Shown here one piece after another: positions 59,348 to 64,000 of a stretch of DNA of 64,000 bases. This DNA comes from Ascidia mentula. Its lineage: Eukaryota; Chordata; Ascidiacea; Phlebobranchia; Ascidiidae. The translations under genes were made by a program, and so were the position numbers. The DNA lies in NCBI GenBank assembly GCA_947561715.1, contig OX387200.1, positions 13,394,501 to 13,458,500 on the forward strand, given 5' to 3'. The notes under the pieces were generated by a model. That model saw only the letters and a program-made list of their open reading frames with translations. It did no database searches and was not told the DNA's origin. Within the stretch, counting starts at the first letter, position 1, and each line of letters starts with the position of its first letter.

Positions 59348-62300
59348 ATGGATGGTAAACCGGTTCGCGTAGCTGGTTATCTTCTGAAACAGGAATATAA
59401 ATCTTCTAAGGTAAGTGGAACGAAACGTGAACCGCCTGACAACGCAATGTAGTATTTGTCTTTATCCCATAGCATTGATAAGCAAGTGATCGGGAGATAA
59501 ACTAAGATTTAAGTGCTGATTCCTGTCCAACTAATTTCCTAATCATGTTCTGTTTTAACGAACATCTGATTTCCATCTTGACTTTTAGGTTTTATGGTGT
59601 GTTATTCGGAATGGAAACTTCTATATTTACAACACGCCATCACAAGGTCATGCTTCGCAGTTGTCAGAGGCGGAAGAAATTCCAGTCCAGACTTTTCCAA
59701 TCAGCCATCTGTCAGCCACGGCGTATGTTCTACCTAAAAGTCACAAACGGTATTTGGAGAAGTTGGTCCACTACTTGTTTTCACGTGTATCAAACTATGT
59801 TCGAAGAATCATAAACTTGCATTTAATTAACAAAAACTTTTCATTTGTGCGGCATTAATAACTCTTTTGTGCATTCTATGCCATTTGAATTTAACTGTTC
59901 TTATCTAACGTTTTGGCACATTGATTTTAAAACCTTATATCACCTAAATTTTATGATATGATAACGTGTTAAACGTTATATTATGGTATAACTTACACAA
60001 AAAATCCACAAACATACCATAAAAATTAAACATGATGTCAAAGAGACGATTTTTTTTTGGTTGAACTTGGCATATTTAAAAACACATTTTTCTATATTGC
60101 AGAACTCCCACTCATTATGCGTTGCAACTCGACTGTGCGAAATCTGGTCAGTCATCAACATTTTACGCCAACCACGAGTGGGAGCTAGAGCGGTGGGTTG
60201 ATGGGATAAAGGCCGAGGCGTCGTCAGACAACAATTTTCCAGTCAACGACCAGCGCTCATTATTGCCACCTAGCGTAGAAGTTACGGAACTACGTCATCA
60301 GCATCGCTGCTCAGCCGACTTTGGCCACCGTTCTCACAAAGTTTCTCCGGAAGCAATACAAAAACGTGATGTAGTCGTCCAACAGAGTGACAGCGTATTT
60401 GATAGCATTATGAAGGACGACGTTCCCCAAAAGAGTTTGCAAAGAGCGCCCTTGTTGTCTGAAAAGGTCAGAACGGATTTGTTTAAATTGGTAACACTGA
60501 GCAATCAATCTCGGAATAGTTTTTCCCACGACGTTGTGTGGCAATTAATTGATTAAGTTTTTATACCGTTGGTTTGTATGATCTTTTCGAATAAATCTTG
60601 ACGTTTAAAGATAGATTTGCTATAGAGCACACGTTCACAAACTCACGTACACTCATTCAGTAAATGGAAACACTTTTATTACTTTAATATCCATAGAAGC
60701 AATTCCGGCGCACATATTTGCTTGATTTTTGGGCTCATTATATTGTTTATATTGGTCATGTTTTGTTCATACTTCGGAATTTACAAGTTTGTAAACAAAT
60801 ATGGAGGAATGTCGATTATTCAATGAATGTCTTGTGTAGCACCTCAAGAAAACGTTTATGACACGAGCTCTACCGGATCTTGTCGTATCGAGTCAAGGTT
60901 TTAACTCCCTTGAAAGAAAAAGAGCAAGTAATTTCTCTTCACCAACCCTCTCCCGTTCATCTTCACACCGAAGCAGTTACCAAGATTCCGCTGACGAGTC
61001 GTCACTTGCATCGTCGATTACGTCATCTCCTTTGCTGTCTAGAAACGCTACAATGAGGTAAATTTCATTTTGTTGAGTACTATAATAATCTACAATACAG
61101 ACACAACGAAACAAGTTTTACAGAAATAAAACGAAATCACCTTCATTGTGTTTTCAATTTACCGTATCTTTTTGACACGTTATATAGTTAAATACTGTAA
61201 AGAGGGCGGAAACCGCAAATTTACCACATGTGCTTTGGCGTTCTTTCCGTCAGTACACAAACGTCCGGCCGCGCAAATGACACGTCCAATGTCGGAACTA
61301 TTCAAACCGAGCCAAACTCCACTGGGAGGAAACTTTCAACGGTGGGACGTGACCAAATAAGGATTGATAAAAAAGCCAAACCCAAGCGAACTCAGGCTAC
61401 TATTCGGGAATTGGGTTTGGAACACCAATCATCGCCAATGTTTTATGTCAACAAGAATGTGAAATCAGTAGCAACCCCCCACCTCGATCAATCGGCAAAA
61501 GGCAGCGGTCGACTTACTGAAAAACGACATACGATAACTGGTGAGTGACAAGGAAATGCATCTTTCACATATGTATTAGGTTCTTGAATTTTTATAACGA
61601 TTCATTTTCCACGATATTTTTAATCAATTATACCTTATTTGAACAAACCTAAAGGCCATAAAATTTATTATAGCTTGTCAGAACCCTTGTCAAATATGAC
61701 ATCAATGCCTCCGCGAAAACCGTTGGTTTTCACATGATATCAATCCATTGGAACACATCTGAAAACATTTGCCCGAACGTCATTGCACTTTACTTGCGTT
61801 TCCGCCAGATGTGTTAAATTGCCCAATACGTCGGTAATCGAGCCACCCGGCTGCGTGCAAGCCAGTGTCACCAACCCGCCACGCGGTGGGAAAGTGGTGA
61901 AAGTTTGGCATTTACAAAACGTCCTTGTTCTGTTGCAAGGTTTAACCTGATCTGTAATTGGACTGCACTTTATTGATTTTTATCCAATGCTGTCGATTGT
62001 GTGGTTGTAGTTCTTCAAGATCCGGCGTCGAGGGGCGTGTCTCCGCATGAACAGCAAAGATTGACACAACAACGTGATTCACTCGCTCGTTCTCACAGGT
62101 ATGAGATTTTATGTTGCTCTCATGGGATGCCATCAACAAATACGATTTGTAGCAAATTATTTCCGTTCGTTTTTTTTTTATTTATTCATAGAATATTTCT
62201 ATGTGTGAGTCACATTTGCGTTCGAGGTGGTGCGTCAACTCGTCTGTGAGAACTTATTCCACTGTTTCTTAGACATTCAATTGCGCCACTGACGAGTCTT

Positions 62301-64000
62301 GACTTTCAAATTCACCAACGAAAACGGAATTCCAAACCCCAGCTGTCAACAACTTCTCTCTACAAGTTGCCGAGTGCTGCAGGTATGTTTTTGACAAAGA
62401 AAAATATTTGTATCTGTCCATATCGATTTTGTTTTTTTGCCTTGAAACTCAACATCAGGGTTCTTACCCAGCGATGCGAGATTTATCTCTTGGCTGCTTG
62501 GATGCTGAATCATTAAATTTGGTTTTATAAATACTTGAAGTTCAGATCAATAACAAAAAAGTGTAAATTAATTTTGTACTTTGGTGCAGTAACAGAGACG
62601 TACAAATTTGTGATAACATCTGACCATTTAAAAGAATGCATTGATATGTTTTGAAAATTTTTCATGTTTGCGTTTTTGACCATATTGGCGTTTTAAGTTG
62701 ATTCCGACAGCGGTGAGACAGAAGATTCTGAAAACGCTGAAAACGGCGCAAGGTTTGTTTGTTGTTTTTGAAACTACGTGCACGAGTGATCTTCTAAACG
62801 TTTGGGGTATCCGTCTGTTTGTTGTTTTATCTTTCCCGAATGTATTTCAAATGTGTAATCACAGACCTCTCTCTTTTTGAGAATTAGCATTCTAATTGCC
62901 GAAGGGCGTCTGTGCGTCCGGCAACTACTAAAACCCCTCACCTCAAGTCGAGCGTTTAAGCCACTTGTAATATCAAGCAAAAAAGGTCGACGATGACATA
63001 AGCTGGCGAGTCACCGGGGATATGTTTTGATTACTGTAATCAAAATTCCTTTACCCAGTTATTACCAACTTTCCCCAATAGAGGTAATCGACCAGAGGCA
63101 ACGTGCCCATTAGGCTGCCTCCCTTTGCCGCTAATAACCTGCGTTTTGGCAATGTTCGAAGGTGAGTTGGTGATACGCAACATTTCCTTCTCTTACGCAG
63201 AGTGGAGTATCTTGCTGCAAACCCTTCTTCGGCAGGTTTACACGATAACTTCGAAACTAAAGACAGGGTGGCTGACTCCCTATCAGACGTTAAAGAAGGT
63301 ATATCCGATTTGACTTCTAACATGTGTTCGTTATAATTCACATAACATTACATTTACGCAAATCTCTGTATATCTACAAAAAAGTTAGTGCCACGATCCC
63401 AAGACCAATCAAAGTTGTTATTGGGAGATCTGTATATAAACATTTTTTTACGAAGGCAGTGTAATGTCGTTACCTCCTTCCAACATCAGACGAAATAAGA
63501 CCGACGAAGATGTCAAGACACACACTTACTTTCCGGGTATTGACGTGTTGGAAGACTTCGACAATCTTAACATATCAGGACACTTTGATACACACGATAT
63601 AATGAATACGGTTCGTTATCATTTCAATGATGATAAGATTAAACCTGCAAGCACTGAAGTCATCACACCATCAGCGCAATCTCTTGGGTGTGAAGGTGCG
63701 AACAATCTCATCAAATCTCAGAATATGCAACCAAGTGAGAAATTTGCAGCTTACGCGTCACAGAGTGTTAAATTGGGAGAATTACAATTCACTAGCGAAA
63801 ATGTAAACAAGCCCAAGCAACGCGAGACATACACAGCCATGACCACAGGACTGCTTGGTACAAGAGAAACATGGGTCGATACAAAAAATGTCAAGGGTGA
63901 AAATTATTTTACCCATTCATGCAATGTAAAAACGGATGTAGTTAATTTCGAAGCACCAGCGGATAATGCAAGTTCAAATGGCTCCGATTGCAACCTGTTA
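59348..64000 (+). CDS. PH-domain protein with long Ser-rich tail, unrecognised, runs off the right edge
   Basis: Exons in phase: 59348-59410, 59589-59749, 60103-60466, 60840-61057, 61254-61540, 62011-62098, 62273-62382, 62698-62752, 63201-63298 and 63456 to beyond 64000 (open for 180 codons to the edge). Residues about 5-115 form a pleckstrin-homology fold: VAGYLLKQEYKSSKVLWCVI (beta 1-2), NGNFYIYNTP, HYALQLDC, and a final helix HEWELERWVDGIKAEA with the invariant Trp. The rest is polar, Ser/Thr/Gln-rich and likely disordered. The last exon begins GSVMSLPPSNIRRNKT when the acceptor TTTACGAAG is used; the alternative AG four bases later would give an immediate stop. If exon 3 is read through, the frame ends at 60556, a possible short isoform. 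The start may not be first: the exon is open upstream after an AG. PH domains usually bind phosphoinositides or proteins at membranes. Confidence 0.68.

Noticed and set aside
50181-64000. A single gene joining the coiled-coil and PH-domain regions
   Set aside because: The exon at 57022-57102 follows in phase and ends in a stop, and the PH exon at 59348 needs a different phase from 56850. Two genes fit better, although alternative splicing cannot be excluded.

Overview
This window is animal nuclear DNA: AT-rich, with short exons, GT-AG introns of roughly 70-1000 bp and AATAAA signals. Compact gene spacing, a WFDC1 and a DNAJC11 orthologue, and a tandem set of muscle-type transgelin/calponin genes point to an invertebrate chordate, most likely a tunicate of the Ciona kind. 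That assignment is inference from gene content; I could not search a database. Exon models were built by hand from splice sites, reading phase and family similarity.

Layout. (1) 1-7307, minus strand: a many-exon gene resembling JHY (junctional protein hydrocephalus family), running off the left edge. (2) 8943-9463, minus: a two-exon gene for a small RIIa-type dimerization/docking protein. (3) 10364-12367, plus: a complete five-exon WFDC1 (secreted WAP-domain protein). (4) 13081-13454 is a textbook hAT-type MITE, and 13617-16428 is a minisatellite of about 48 copies of a ~58-bp unit. (5) 16949-25206, plus: three intact transgelin-like genes (A, B, C). Three perfect CArG (SRF) boxes lie upstream of B. 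(6) About 27640-42755: two tandem copies of a block derived from the B-C gene pair. In both copies B is reduced to the same exon 1/exon 2 fusion pseudogene. In copy 2, C survives as gene D. In copy 1, exons 1-4 of C have been replaced by two tail-to-tail LINEs: a decayed plus-strand one (29153-32760) and a nearly intact minus-strand one with ORF1 and ORF2 (32761-38213). (7) 43091-46896, plus: a complete 15-exon DNAJC11. (8) 50181-57102, plus: an unrecognised 616-residue serine-rich, coiled-coil protein in 12 exons. (9) 59348 to beyond the right edge, plus: an unrecognised protein with an N-terminal PH domain and a long low-complexity tail.

The genes do not form one pathway. JHY and the RIIa protein are both of the kind found in motile cilia or sperm tails. 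The transgelins are actin-binding muscle or cytoskeletal proteins and plausible SRF targets. DNAJC11 is a mitochondrial inner/outer-membrane organisation factor. The most distinctive story is the history of the transgelin cluster: tandem duplication, pseudogene formation, re-duplication and LINE-associated loss.
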